Program-made: the position numbers and the translations under genes
Notes under the pieces: model-generated
Told to the model about the DNA's origin: nothing
Seen by the model: only the letters and a program-made list of their open reading frames with translations
The model's database searches: none
DNA from: Hippophae tibetana
Taxonomy: Eukaryota; Streptophyta; Magnoliopsida; Rosales; Elaeagnaceae
Reading direction: 5' to 3'
Length of the DNA stretch: 64,000 nt
NCBI GenBank assembly: GCA_037013495.1
Contig: CM072810.1
Coordinates: 75,128,449-75,192,448 of the forward strand
Shown here: positions 52,801 to 64,000 of the stretch, piece after piece
Position numbering within the stretch: position 1 is the stretch's first letter
How the letters are laid out: the number at the start of each line of letters is the position of its first letter

Positions 52801-53423
52801 GATGTAGGAAGAACTGATAACATTTATGAAATTATTTTTTAGGAAGATTATTGCTTTTCTTTCTGGAGTTCTTGATTCAATGCTCGAATTCGACATATCA
52901 AAAGAAGTGATCATCCTTTTTGCCATCACAAGGTTGGGGTATTATGGACTTGTTGATGTTGTTTTTGTTTGTGGATTTCGTTTCGTATTTATTTTGGAAA
53001 CCATTGTATCTTCTTCTTGACCTTTACTTGACTGTTCAATCTATCTTTGTTCAAATTAAAAAAAAAGTAGGAAAAAGAAGATGGCTTATAATCTTCACAG
53101 TATTAAAAATGGAAAATTTGATAAATAAGAATTCTAATTCTAAACGGCAATACCTGTTGACTCGTACACCGAAATTACTATTATAATATATCAAGTTAGA
53201 ACTTGTAATGATTCCTATAATCTTATCTACGTGGCAGAAGAACCTCATTTTTTGAACGCAAATTCTCCCATTTACATCACCTACCGAGGTTTTAAAGTTT
53301 TTGTCCCATATATTCCTTTTTTTTTTGCTTTGGATTTTGTTCAATGCAATTATAACGAATATTGAGGTGCCGACCAAAAGTGTGTTTAAAAATATTCTAA
53401 ATATTTTCAATATCTATCAAATA
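49857..53423. repeat. Tetramer HOR, copy 1 (3567 bp; M57-M60)
   Basis: Units start at 49857, 50747, 51642 and 52533. M57 has AGGAAGATTTTTGC and TTGTTCAAATTAAA. M58 has TTCATATAAAAGAGAG and GTGACAAATACG. M59 has AAATTTGAAAG, TTTCAAATTT and GATGGAATGC. M60 has ATACACTC, GATTCAATGC and TTTGGAAACC. Each recurs about 3.56 kb downstream. M58 contains a small TTAG duplication (GATTAGTTAGTTCCGAAG) near 50816, which makes it 895 bp. Confidence 0.85.
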
Positions 53424-56400
53424 TTCTCATGAGCATATAAATACACTCATTATCCTTCACAATTTAGTTTTTTGGAATATAAAATTGAAAGATTAGTTTT
53501 CGAAGCCATTTACGTGTAGCGATTTTCTTTTTTACTGAATTGTTAAATTTAATATATCTTATTTTTCACTATTATTTTTATGCTTTTTTTCTTCACGGAT
53601 GGATTATGCACATTACACAACTAAATAGACACATTAAAGTTGCATTACGACTAAGGGTTTGTTCGGTATAAAAGAAAATAGTAGCCTTGTGATGAAGGAA
53701 GAACTGATAACATTTATGAAATTATTTTTTAGGAAGATTTTTGCTTTTCTTTCTGGAGTTCTTGATTGAATGCTCAAATTCGACATATCAAAAGAAGTGA
53801 TCATCCTTTTTGCCATCACAAGGTTGGGGTATTATGGACTTGTTGATGTTGTTTTTGTTTGTGGATTTCATTTCGTATTTATTTTCGAAACCATTGTATC
53901 TTCTTCTAGACCATTATTTCAATGTTCAATCTATCTTTGTTCAAATTAAAAAAAAAAAGAGTATGAAAAATAATATGGGTTATACTCTTCACAGTATTAA
54001 AAATGGAAAATTTGATAAATAAGTATTCCAACATTAAACGGCAATAACTTTTGATTCGTACACCGAAATTACTATTATAATATATCAAGTTAGAACTTGT
54101 AACGATTCCTATAATCTTATCTACGTGGCAGAAGAACCTCATATTTTGAACGCAAATTCTCCCATTTATATCACCTTCCGAGGTTTTAAAGTTTTTGTCG
54201 CATATATTCCTTTTTTTTGCTTTGGATTTTGTTCAATGCAATTATAACGAATATTGAGGTGCCGACCAAAAGTGTGTTTAAAAATATTCTAAATATTTTC
54301 AATATCTATCAAATGTTCTCATGATCATAAAAATATACTCATTATCCTTCACAATTTATTTTTTTGGATTATAAAATTGAAAGATTAGTTTTCGAAGCCA
54401 TTTACGTATAGCTATTTTCTTTTTTACAGAATTGTTAAATTTAATATTTCTTATTTTTCATTATTATTTTTATGCTTTTTTTCTTCACGGATGGATTATG
54501 CACATTACACAACTAAATAGACACATTAAATTGCATTACGTCTAAGGGTTTGTTCCGTATAAAAGAAAATAGTAGCCTTGTGATGAAGGAAGAACTGATA
54601 ACATTTATGAAATTATTTTTTAGGAAGATTATTGCTTTTCTTTCTGGAGTTCTTGGTTGAATGCTCGAATTCGACATATCAAAAGAAGTGATCATCATTT
54701 TTGCCATCACAAGGTTGGGGTATTATGGACTTGTTGATATTGTTTTTGTCTATGGATTTCGTTTCGTATTTATTTTTGAAACCATTGTATCATCTTCTTG
54801 GCCTTTATTTCCATGTTCACTCAATCTTTGTTCTTCATAAAAAAAAGAGTAGGAAAAAGAAGATGGGTTATACTCTTCACTGTATTAAAAATAGAAAATG
54901 TGACAAATACGAATTCCAACTTTAAACGACCATAACTTTTGACTCGTACCAGGAAATTACTATTATAATATATCAAGTTAGAACTTGTAACGATTCCTAT
55001 AATCTTATCTACATGGCAGAAGAACCTCATTTTTTGAACGCAAATTCTCCCATTTACATCACCTGCCGAGGTTTTAAAGTTTTTCTCGCCTATATTCCTT
55101 TTTTTTTGCTTTGGAATTTGGTCAATGCAATTATAACGAATATTGAGGTGCCGACCAAAAGTGTGTTTGAAAATATTCTAAATATTTTCAATATCTATCA
55201 AATATTCTCATGATCATATAAATATAGTCATTATCCTTCACAATTCATTTTTTTTGGAATATAAAATTTGAAAGATTAGTTTTCGAAGCCATTTAAGTAT
55301 AGCGATATTTTTTTTACTGAATTTTCAAATTTAATATGTCTTATTTTTCATTATAATTTTTATGCTTTTTTTCTTCACGGATGGATGATGCACATTACAC
55401 AACTAAATATCCACATTAAAGTTGCATTATGTCTAAGGGTTTGTTCCGTATAAAAGAAAATAGTAGCCTGGTGATGGAGGAAGAACTAATAACATTTATG
55501 AAATTATTTTTTAGGAAGATTATTACTTTTCTTTCTGGAGTTCTTGATGGAATGCTCGAATTCGACATATCAAAAGAAGTGATCATCCTTTTTCCATCAC
55601 AAGGTTGGGGTATTATGGACTTGTTGATGTTGTTTTTGTTTGTGGATTTCGTTTCGTATTTATTTTTGAAACCATTGTATCTTCTTCTTGACCTTTATTT
55701 CAATGTTCATTCTATCTTTGTTCAAATTAAAAAAAAGAGTAGGAAAAAGAAGATGGCTTATACTCTTCACAGTATTAAAAATGGAAAATTTGATAAATAA
55801 GAATTCCAACTCTAAACGGCAATACCTGTTGACTCGTACACCGAAATTACTATTATAATATATCAAGTTAGAACTTGTGATGATTCCTATAATCTTATCT
55901 ACGTGGCAGAAGAACCTCATTTTTTGAACGCAAATTCTCCCATTTACATCACCTACCGAGGTTTTAAAGTTTTTGTCGCATATATTCCTTTTGTTTTTCT
56001 TTGGATTTTGTTCAATGCAATTATAACGAATATTGAGGTGCCGACCAAAAGTGTGTTTAAAAATATTCTAAATATTTTCAATATCTATCAAATATTCTCA
56101 TGATCATATAAATACACTCATTATCCTTCACAATTTAGTTTTTTGGAATATAAAATTGAAAGATTAGTTTTCGAAGCCATTTACGTGTAGCGATTTTCTT
56201 TTTTACTGAATTGTTAAATTTAATATATCTTATTTTTCACTATTATTTTTATGCTTTTTTTCTTCACGGATGGATTATGCACATTACACAACTAAATAGA
56301 CACATTAAAGTTGCATTACGACTAAGGGTTTGTTCGGTATAAAAGAAAATAGTAGCCTTGTGATGTAGGAAGAACTGATGACATTTATGAAATTATTTTT

Positions 56401-56984
56401 TAGGAAGATTATTGCTTTTCTTTCTGGAGTTCTTGATTCAATGCTCGAATTCGACATATCAAAAGAAGTGATCATCCTTTTTGCCATCACAAGGTTGGGG
56501 TATTATGGACTTGTTGATGTTGTTTTTGTTTGTGGATTTTGTTTCGTATTTATTTTTGAACCCATTGTATCTTCTTCTTGACCATTATTTCAATGTTCAA
56601 TCTATCTTTGTTCTTCATATAAAAGAGAGTAGGAAAAAGAAGATGGGTTATACTCTTCACAGTATTAAAAATAGAAAATGTGACAAATACGAATTCCAAC
56701 TTTAAACGACCATAACTTTTGACTCGTACCAGGAAATTACTATTATAATATATCAAGTTAGAACTTGTAACGATTCCTATAATCTTATCTACATGGCAGA
56801 AGAACCTCATTTTTTGAACGCAAATTCTCCCATTTACATCACCTACCGAGGTTTTAAAGTTTTTCTCGCCTATATTCCTTTTTTTTTGCTTTGGAATTTG
56901 GTCAATGCAATTATAACGAATATTGAGGTGCCGACCAAAAGTGTGTTTGAAAATATTCTAAATATTTTCAATATCTATCAAATA
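53424..56984. repeat. Tetramer HOR, copy 2 (3561 bp; M61-M64)
   Basis: Units start at 53424, 54316, 55205 and 56095, at 3567, 3569, 3563 and 3562 bp from their counterparts in copy 1. Copies differ more than the A-B-C trimers do: M61 begins like M60, M62 has GTCTATGG and an ordinary A-run, M63 has lost one base in CCTTTTTCCATCAC, and M64 is chimeric. This tetramer is therefore older or less homogenised. Confidence 0.82.
56095..56984. repeat. M64: chimeric monomer, M60-type start joined to M58-type end
   Basis: ATACACTC and GATTCAATGCTCG place the first part with M60. GTGGATTTTGTTTCG, TTCATATAAAAGAGAG, GTGACAAATACG and CCAGG place the second part with M58. The switch lies between about 56440 and 56530, monomer positions 345-440. 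This exchange lets an M59-type unit (M65) follow directly, which shortens the local period to two monomers. Confidence 0.8.
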
Positions 56985-58760
56985 TTCTCATGATCATATA
57001 AATATAGTCATTATCCTTCACAATTCATTTTTTTGGAATATAAAATTTGAAAGATTAGTTTTCGAAGCCATTTAAGTATAGCGATATTTTTTTTACTGAA
57101 TTTTCAAATTTAATATGTCTTATTTTTCATTATTATTTTTATGCTTTTTTTCTTCACGGATGGATGATGCACATTACACAACTAAATAGCCACATTAAAG
57201 TTGCATTATGTCTAAGGGTTTGTTCCGTATAAAAGAAAATAGTAGCCTTGTGATGGAGAAAGAACTAATAACATTTATGAAATTATTTTTTAGGAAGATT
57301 ATTGCTTTTCTTTCTGGAGTTCTTGATGGAATGCTCGAATTCGACATATCAAAAGAAGTGATCATCCTTTTTCCATCACAAGGTTGGGGTATTATGGACT
57401 TGTTGATGTTGTTTTTGTTCGTGGATTTCGTTTCGTATTTATTTTTGAAACCATTGTATCTTCTTCTTGACCTTTATTTCAATGTTCATTCTATCTTTGT
57501 TCAAATTAAAAAAAAGAGTAGGAAAAAGAAGATGGCTTATACTCTTCACAGTATTAAAAATGGAAAATTTGATAAATAAGTATTCCAACTCTAAACGGCA
57601 ATACCTGTTGACTCGTACACCGAAATTACTATTATAATATATCAAGTTAGAACTTGTAATGATTCCTATAATCTTATCTACGTGGCAGAAGAACCTCATT
57701 TTTTGAACGCAAATTCTCCCATTTACATCACCTACCGAGGTTTTAAAGTTTTTGTCCCATATATTCCTTTTTTTTTGCTTTGGATTTTGTTCAATGCAAT
57801 TATAACGAATATTGAGGTGCCGACCAAAAGTGTGTTTAAAAATATTCTAAATATTTTCAATATCTATCAAATATTCTCATGATCATATAAATACACTCAT
57901 TATCCTTCACAATTTAATTTTTTGGAATATAAAATTGAAAGATTAGTTTTCGAAGCCATTTACGTGTAGCGATTTTCTTTTCTACTGAATTGTTAAATTT
58001 AATATATTTTATTTTTCACTATTATTTTTATGCTTTTTTTCTTCACGGATGGATTATGCACATTACACAACTAAATAGACACATTAAAGTTGCATTACGA
58101 CTAAGGGTTTGTTTGGTATAAAAGAAAATAGTAGCCTTGTGATGTAGGAAGAACTGATAACATTTATGAAATTATTTTTTAGGAAGATTATTGCTTTTCT
58201 TTCTGGAGTTCTTGATTCAATGCTCGAATTCAACATATCAAAAGAAGTGATCATCCTTTTTGCCATCACAAGGTTGGGGTATTATGGACTTGTTGATGTT
58301 GTTTTTGTTTGGGGATTTCGTTTCGTATTTATTTTGGAAACCATTGTATCTTCTTCTTGACCTTTACTTCAATGTTCAATCTATCTTTGTTCTTCATAAA
58401 AAAAAGAGTAGGAAAAAGAAGATGGGTTATCCTCTTCACAGTATTAAAAATGGAAAATTTGATAAATAAGAATTCCAACTTTAAACGGCAATAACTTTTG
58501 ACTCGTACACCGAAATTACTATTATAATATATCAAGTTAAAACTTGTAATGATTCCTATAATCTTATCTACGTGGTAGAAGAACCTCATTTTTTGAATGC
58601 AAATTCTCCCATTTACATCACCTACCGAGGTTTTAATGTTTTTGTCGCATATATTCCTTTTTTTTCTTTGGATTTTGTTCAATGCAATTATAACGAATAT
58701 TGAGGTGCCGCCAAAAGTGTGTTTAAAAATATTTTAAATATTTTCAATATCTATCAAATA
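56985..58760. repeat. Partial HOR unit M65-M66 (1776 bp)
   Basis: M65 (56985) matches M63, and M66 (57874) begins like M60 and M64. The tetramer pattern thus continues as a half-unit after the M64 exchange. The second half of M66 (GTTATCCTCTTCAC, CAAGTTAAAAC, GAATGCAAATTC, TTTTTTCTTTGG) is repeated in M69, 2665 bp downstream. Confidence 0.82.
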
Positions 58761-59648
58761 TTCTCATGATCATATAAATATACTCATTATCCTTCACAAT
58801 TTATTTTTTTTTAATATAAAATTGAAAGATTAGTTTTCGAAGCCATTTACGTATAGCGATTTTCTTTTTTACTGAATTGTTAAATTTAATATGTTTTATT
58901 TTTCATTATTATTTTTATGCTTTTTTCTTCACGGATGGATTATGCACATGACACAACTAAATAGCCACATTAAAGTTGCATTATATCTAAGGGTTTGTTC
59001 CGTATAAAAGAAAATAGTATCCTTGTGATGGAGGAAAAACTGATAACATTTATGAAATTATTTTTATGAAGATTATTGCTTTTCTTTCTGGATTTCTTGA
59101 TTGAATGCTCGAATTCGACATATCAAAAGAAGTGATCATCCTTTTTGCCATCACAAGGTTGGGGTATTATGGACTTGTTGATGTTGTTTTTGTTCGTGGA
59201 TTTCGTTTCGTATTTATTTTTGAAACCATTGTATCTTCTTCTTGACCTTTATTTCAATGTTCATTCTATCTTTGTTCAAATTAAAAAAAAGAGTAGGAAA
59301 AAGAAGATGGCTTATACTCTTCACAGTATTAAAAATGGAAAATTTGATAAATAAGAATTCCAACTCTAAACGGCAATACCTGTTCACTTGTACACCGAAA
59401 TTACTATTATAATATATCAAGTTAGAACTTGTAACGATTCCTATAATCTTATCTACGTGGCAGAAGAACCTCATTTTTTGAACGTAAATTCTCCCATTTA
59501 AATCACCTACCGAGGTTTTAAAGTTTTTGTCGCATATATTCCTTTTTTTTTGCTTTGGAATTTGTTCAATGCAATTATAACGAATATTGAGGTGCCGACC
59601 AAAAGTGTGTTTAAAAATATTCTAAATATTTTCAATATCTATCAAATG
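58761..59648. repeat. M67: chimeric monomer joining the last block to the tetramer block
   Basis: The first part has CACATGACACAAC and ATTTTTATGAAGATT, typical of M68 and M70. The second part has GTTCGTGG, TTCATTCTATC, TTGTTCAAATT and AATACCTGTT, typical of M65. The switch is between about 59075 and 59190. Confidence 0.8.
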
Positions 59649-60538
59649 TTCTCATGTTCATACAAATATACTCATTATCCTTCACTATTTATTTTTTTGG
59701 AATATAAAATTGAAAGATTAGTTTTCGAAGCCATTTACGTATAGCGATTTTCTTTTTTACTGAATTGTTAAATTTAATATGTCTTATTTTTCATTATTAT
59801 TTTTATGCTTTTTTTCTTCACGGATGGATTATGCACATGACACAACTAAATAGCCACATTAAAGTTGCATTATATCTAAGGGTTTGTTCCGTATAAAAGA
59901 AAATAGTATCCTTGTGATGGAGGAAAAACTGATAACATTTATGAAATTATTTTTATGAAGATTATTGCTTTTCTTTCTGGAGTTCTTGGTTGAATGCTCG
60001 AATTAGACATATCAAAAGAAGTGATCATCCTTTTTGCCATCACAAGGTTGGGGTATTATGGACTTGTTGATGTTGTTTTTGTTTGTGGATTTCGTTTCGT
60101 ATTTATTTTTGAAACCTTTGTATCTTCTTCTTGACATTTATTTCATTGTTCAATCAATCTTTGTTCTTCATAAAAAAAAGAGTAGGAAAAGGAAGATGGG
60201 TTATACTCTTCACAGTATTAAAAAAAGAAAATGTGATAAATAAGAATTCCGACTTTAAACGACCATAACTTTTGACTTGTACCTTGAAATTACTATTATA
60301 ATATATCAAGTTAGAACTTGTAACGATTCCTCTAATCTTATCTACGTGGCAGAAGAATCTCATTTTTTGAACGCAAATTTTCCCATTTACATCACCTGCC
60401 GAGGTTTTATAGTTTTTCTCGCCTATATTCCTTTTTTTTTTGCTTTGGATTTTTTTCAATGCAATTATAACGAATATTGAGGTGCCGACCAAAAGTGTGC
60501 TTAAAAATATTCTAAATATTTTCAATATCTATCAAATA
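59649..60538. repeat. M68: monomer of the ATTTTTATGAAG subfamily
   Basis: It carries CACATGACACAAC, ATTTTTATGAAGATT, GAATTAGACATATC and, in the second half, TTCCGACTTTAAACGACC with CTTGTACCTTG. M70 repeats this set 1776 bp downstream. Confidence 0.85.
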
Positions 60539-61424
60539 TTCACATGATCATATAAATATACTCATTATCCTGCACAATTTAGTTTTTTGGAATATAAAAT
60601 TGAAAGATTAGTTTTCGAAGCCATTTACGTATAGCGATTTTCTTTTTTACTGAATTGTTTAATTTAATATGTCTTATTTTTCATTATTATTGTTATTCTT
60701 TTTTTCTTCACGGATGGATTATGCACATTACACAACTAAATAGCCACATTAAAGTTGCATTATGTCTAAGGGTTTGTTCCCTATAAAAGAAAATAGTAGC
60801 CTTGTGATGAAGGAAGAACTGATAACATTTATGAAATTATTTTTTAGGAAGATTATTGCTTTTCTTTCTGGATTTCTTGATTGAATGCTCGAATTCGACA
60901 TATCAAAAGAAGTGATCATCCTTTTTGCCATCACAAGGTTGGGGTATTATGGACTTGTTGATGTTGTTTTTGTTTGTGGATTTCGTTTCGTATTTATTTT
61001 GGAAACCATTGTATCTTCTTCTTGACCTTTACGTCAATGTTCAATCTATCTTTGTTCTTCATAAAAAAAAGAGTAGGAAAAATAAGATGGGTTATCCTCT
61101 TCACAGTATTAAAAATGAAAAATTTGATAAATAAGAATTCCAACTTTAAACGGCAATAACTTTTGACTCGTACACCGAAATTACTATTATAATATATCAA
61201 GTTAAAACTTGTAATGATTCCTATAATCTTATCTAAGTGGTAGAAGAACCTCATTTTTTGAATGCAAATTCTCTCATTTACATCACCTACCGAGGTTTTA
61301 ATGTTTTTGTCGCATATATTCCTTTTTTTTCTTTGGATTTTGTTCAATGCAATTATAACGAATATTGAGGTGCCGCAAAAGTGTGTTTAAAAATATTTTA
61401 AATATTTTCAATATCTGTCAAATA
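60539..61424. repeat. M69: chimeric monomer, M72-like start and M66-like end
   Basis: ATTCACATGATC, ATCCTGCAC and TATTATTGTTATTC are shared with M72, 2664 bp downstream. From about 61000 the unit follows M66 (TTTGGAAACC, GTTATCCTCTTCAC, CAAGTTAAAAC) and ends with a shortened GTGCCGCAAAAG. It lacks the ATTTTTATGAAG marker of its neighbours. The switch is near monomer position 460 or somewhat before. Confidence 0.75.
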
Positions 61425-63202
61425 TTCTCATGATCATATAAATATACTCATTATCCTTCACAATTTATTTTTTTTGAATATAAAATTGAAAGATTAGTTT
61501 TCGAAGCCATTTACGTATAGCGATTTTCTTTTTTACTGAATTGTTAAATTTAATATGTTTTATTTTTCATTATTATTTTTATGTTTTTTTTCTTCACGGA
61601 TGGATTATGCACATGACACAACTAAATAGCCACATTAAAGTTGCATTATATCTAAGGGTTTGTTCCGTATAAAAGAAAATAGTATCCTTGTGATGGAGGA
61701 AAAACTGATAACATTTATGAAATTATTTTTATGAAGATTATTGCTTTTCTTTCTGGAGTTCTTGGTTGAATGCTCGAATTAGACATATCAAAAGAAGTGA
61801 TCATCCTTTTTGCCATCACAAGGTTGGGATATTATGGACTTGTTGATGTTGTTTTTGTTTGTGGATTTCGTTTCGTATTTATTTTTGAAACCATTGTATC
61901 TTCTTCTTGACATTTATTTCATTGTTCAATCAATCTTTGTTCTTCATAAAAAAAAGAGTAGGAAAAGGAAGATGGGTTATACTCTTCACAGTATTAAAAA
62001 AAGAAAATGATATAAATAAGAATTCCGACTTTAAACGACCATAACTTTTGACTTGTACCTTGAAATTACTATTATAATATATCAAGTTAGAACTTGTAAC
62101 GATTCCTCTAATCTTATCTACGTGGCAGAAGAATCTCATTTTTTGAACGCAAATTTTCCCATTTACATCACCTGCCGAGGTTTTAATGTTTTTGTCGCAT
62201 ATATTCCTTTTTTTTTGCTTTGGAATTTGTTCAATGCAATTATAACGAATATTGAGGTGCCGACCAAAAGTGTGTTTAAAAATATTCTAAATATTTTCAA
62301 TATCTATCAAATGTTCTCATGATCATACAAATATACTCATTATCCTTCACTATTTATTTTTTTGGAATATAAAATTGAAAGATTAGTTTTCGAAGCCATT
62401 TACGTATAGCGATTTTCTTTTTTACTGAATTGTTAAATTTAACTTGTCTTATTTTTCATTATTATTTTTATCCTTTTTTTCTTCACGGATGGATTATGCA
62501 CATTACATAACTAAATAGCTACATTAAAGTTGCATTATATCTAAGGGTTTGTTCCGTATAAAAGAAAATAGTATGCTTGTGATGGAGGAAAAACTGATAA
62601 CATTTATGAAATTATTTTTATGAAGATTATTGCTTTTCTTTCTGGAGTTCTTGATTCAATGCTCGAATTCGACATATCAAAACAAGTGATCATCCTTTTT
62701 GCCATCACAAGGTTGGGGTATTATGGACTTGTTGATGTTGTTTTTGTTTGTGGATTTCGTTTCTTATTTATTTTTGAAACAATTGTATCTTCTTCTTGAC
62801 CTTTATTTCAATGTTCAATCAATCTTTGTTCTTCATAAAAAAAAGAGTAGGAAAAAGAAGATGGGTTATACTCTTCACAGTATTAAAAAAAGAAAATGTG
62901 ATAAATAAGAATTCCCACTTTAAACGACCATAACTTTTGACTCGTACCTTGAAATTACTATTATAATATATCAAGTTAGAACTTGTAATGATTCCTATAA
63001 TCTTATCTACGTGGCAGAAGAATCTTATTTTTTGAACGCAAATTTTCCCATTTACATCACCTGCCGAGGTTTTAAAGTTTTTGTCGCATATATTCCTTTT
63101 ATTTTGCTTTGGATTTTTTTCAATGCAATTATAACGAATATTGAGGTGCCGACCAAAAGTGTGCTTAAAAATATTCTAAATATTTTCAATATCTATCAAA
63201 TA
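61425..63202. repeat. M70-M71
   Basis: M70 (61425) repeats M68 after an M67-like head (TTTTTTTTGAATATAAAA). M71 (62314) has private AACTTGTCTT, TTTTTATCC and ACATAACTAAATAGC and keeps ATTTTTATGAAG. Both have TTTTCCCATTTACATCACCTGCC in the second half, given here as two overlapping marks, TTTTCCCATT and CACCTGCC. Confidence 0.8.
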
Positions 63203-64000
63203 TTCACATGATCATATAAATATACTCATTATCCTGCACAATTTAGTTTTTTGGAATATAAAATTGAAAGATTAGTTTTCGAAGCCATTTACGTATAGCG
63301 ATTTTCTTTTTTACTGAATTGTTAAATTTAATATGTCTTATTTTTCATTATTATTGTTATTCTTTTTTTCTTCACGGATGGATTATGCACATTACACAAC
63401 TAAATAGCCACATTAAAGTTGAATTATGTCTAAGGGTTTGTTCCGTATAAATGAAAATAGTATCCTATTGATGGAGGAAAAACTGATAACATTTATGAAA
63501 TTATTTTTATGAAGATTATTGCTTTTCTTTCTGGAGTTCTTGGTTGAATGCTCGAATTCAACATATCAAAAGAAGTGATCATCCTTTTTGCCATCACAAG
63601 GTTGGGGTATTATGGACTTGTTGATGTTGTTTTTGTTTGTGTATTTCGTTTCGTATTTATTTTTGAAACCATTGTATCTTCTTCTTGACATTTATTTCAA
63701 TGTTCAATCAATCTTTGTTCTTCATAAAAAAAAGAGTAGGAAAAAGAAGATGGGTTATACTCTTCACAGTATTAAAAAAAGAAAATTTGATAAATAAGAA
63801 TTCCAACTTTAAACGACCATAACTTTTGACTCGTACCTTGAAATTACTATTATAAATTATCAAGTTAGAACTTGTAACGATTCATATAATCTTATCTACA
63901 TGGCAGAAGAATCTCATTTTTTGAACGCAAATTTTCCCATTTACATCACGTACCTAGGTTTTAAATTTTTTGTCGCATATATTCCTTTTTTTATCTTTGG
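63203..64000. repeat. M72: last monomer, cut by the window end (798 of ~890 bp)
   Basis: It starts with ATTCACATGATC and ATCCTGCAC like M69, then has ATTTTTATGAAG like M68, M70 and M71. Private forms include CTATTGATGG, TATAAATTATC in place of TATAATATATC, and ACGTACCTAGG. The array evidently continues beyond the window. Confidence 0.9.

Larger units (their letters stand above)
1..64000. repeat. Satellite DNA array, ~890-bp monomer, 72 tandem copies, spanning the whole window
   Basis: The motif TTCTCATG or a one-base variant recurs every 882-903 bases in one orientation across the window. The sequence between occurrences is clearly homologous throughout. Start positions M1-M72 run 2, 893, 1784, 2676, 3579, 4469, 5360, 6252 and so on to 63203. 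No non-satellite insertion, inversion or spacer was seen, and both window edges cut into the array, so its true size is unknown. Monomers differ by scattered substitutions and short indels, with length change mainly in the A-run near monomer position 525 and the T-run near position 780. Successive regions are organised as dimeric, trimeric or tetrameric higher-order repeats. The monomer family is not one I can name. A eukaryotic, possibly plant, heterochromatic or centromeric satellite is the best reading. Confidence 0.97.

Noticed and set aside
1-64000. CRISPR array
   Set aside because: The repeats are ~890 bp, contiguous and homologous along their whole length; there are no short repeats with unique spacers.
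1-64000. rDNA or 5S gene tandem array
   Set aside because: The monomer is about one quarter G+C and contains no rRNA-like or tRNA-like segment that I can recognise.
1-64000. Transposable element or LTR remnants inside the array
   Set aside because: Monomer spacing stays at 882-903 bp throughout, so no insertion of any size is present. No terminal repeats or transposase-like or polymerase-like motifs were seen.

Overview
The whole window is one tandem satellite array. I find no gene, RNA gene, transposable element or unique flank. A monomer of about 890 bp repeats head-to-tail in one orientation from the first base to the last: 71 complete monomers (882-903 bp, mostly 887-893) and a truncated 72nd (798 bp). 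I phase monomers at the motif TTCTCATG and number them M1-M72. Starts: M1 2, M8 6252, M16 13361, M24 20484, M32 27604, M40 34727, M48 41850, M56 48965, M64 56095, M72 63203. The sequence is very AT-rich (about one quarter G+C in lines I sampled). No bacterial features are visible. A long AT-rich monomer in a homogenised array points to constitutive heterochromatin or a centromere of a eukaryote. Wording such as ATAACTTTTGACTCGTAC in each monomer reminds me of plant satellites, but this is a weak inference.

Layout. 1-6251 (M1-M7): an older, mixed subfamily, with a stretch rich in 1-2 base insertions at about 2330-3085. 6252-13360 (M8-M15): a dimeric higher-order repeat (HOR) of about 1.78 kb. 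13361-16032 (M16-M18): divergent junction monomers. 16033-24044 (M19-M27): trimeric HOR D-F-G of 2670 bp. 24045-28494 (M28-M32): transitional forms. 28495-39178 (M33-M44): four copies of a 2671-bp trimer A-B-C with no difference in the stretches compared. 39179-41849 (M45-M47): the decaying edge of that block. 41850-49856 (M48-M56): mixed monomers without a clear HOR. 49857-58760 (M57-M66): tetrameric HOR of about 3.56 kb. 58761-64000 (M67-M72): another subfamily with partial trimer (about 2.66 kb) and dimer (about 1.78 kb) periodicity.

The interest lies in array dynamics. Several HORs of different order sit side by side. Many monomers are chimeras whose switch points fall near the middle of the monomer. 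The youngest block (A-B-C) can be derived from its neighbour (D-F-G) by two unequal exchanges through a surviving dimer intermediate. Open frames occur on both strands, but they are interrupted differently in different monomers and look like by-products of AT-rich sequence, so none is annotated as a gene.
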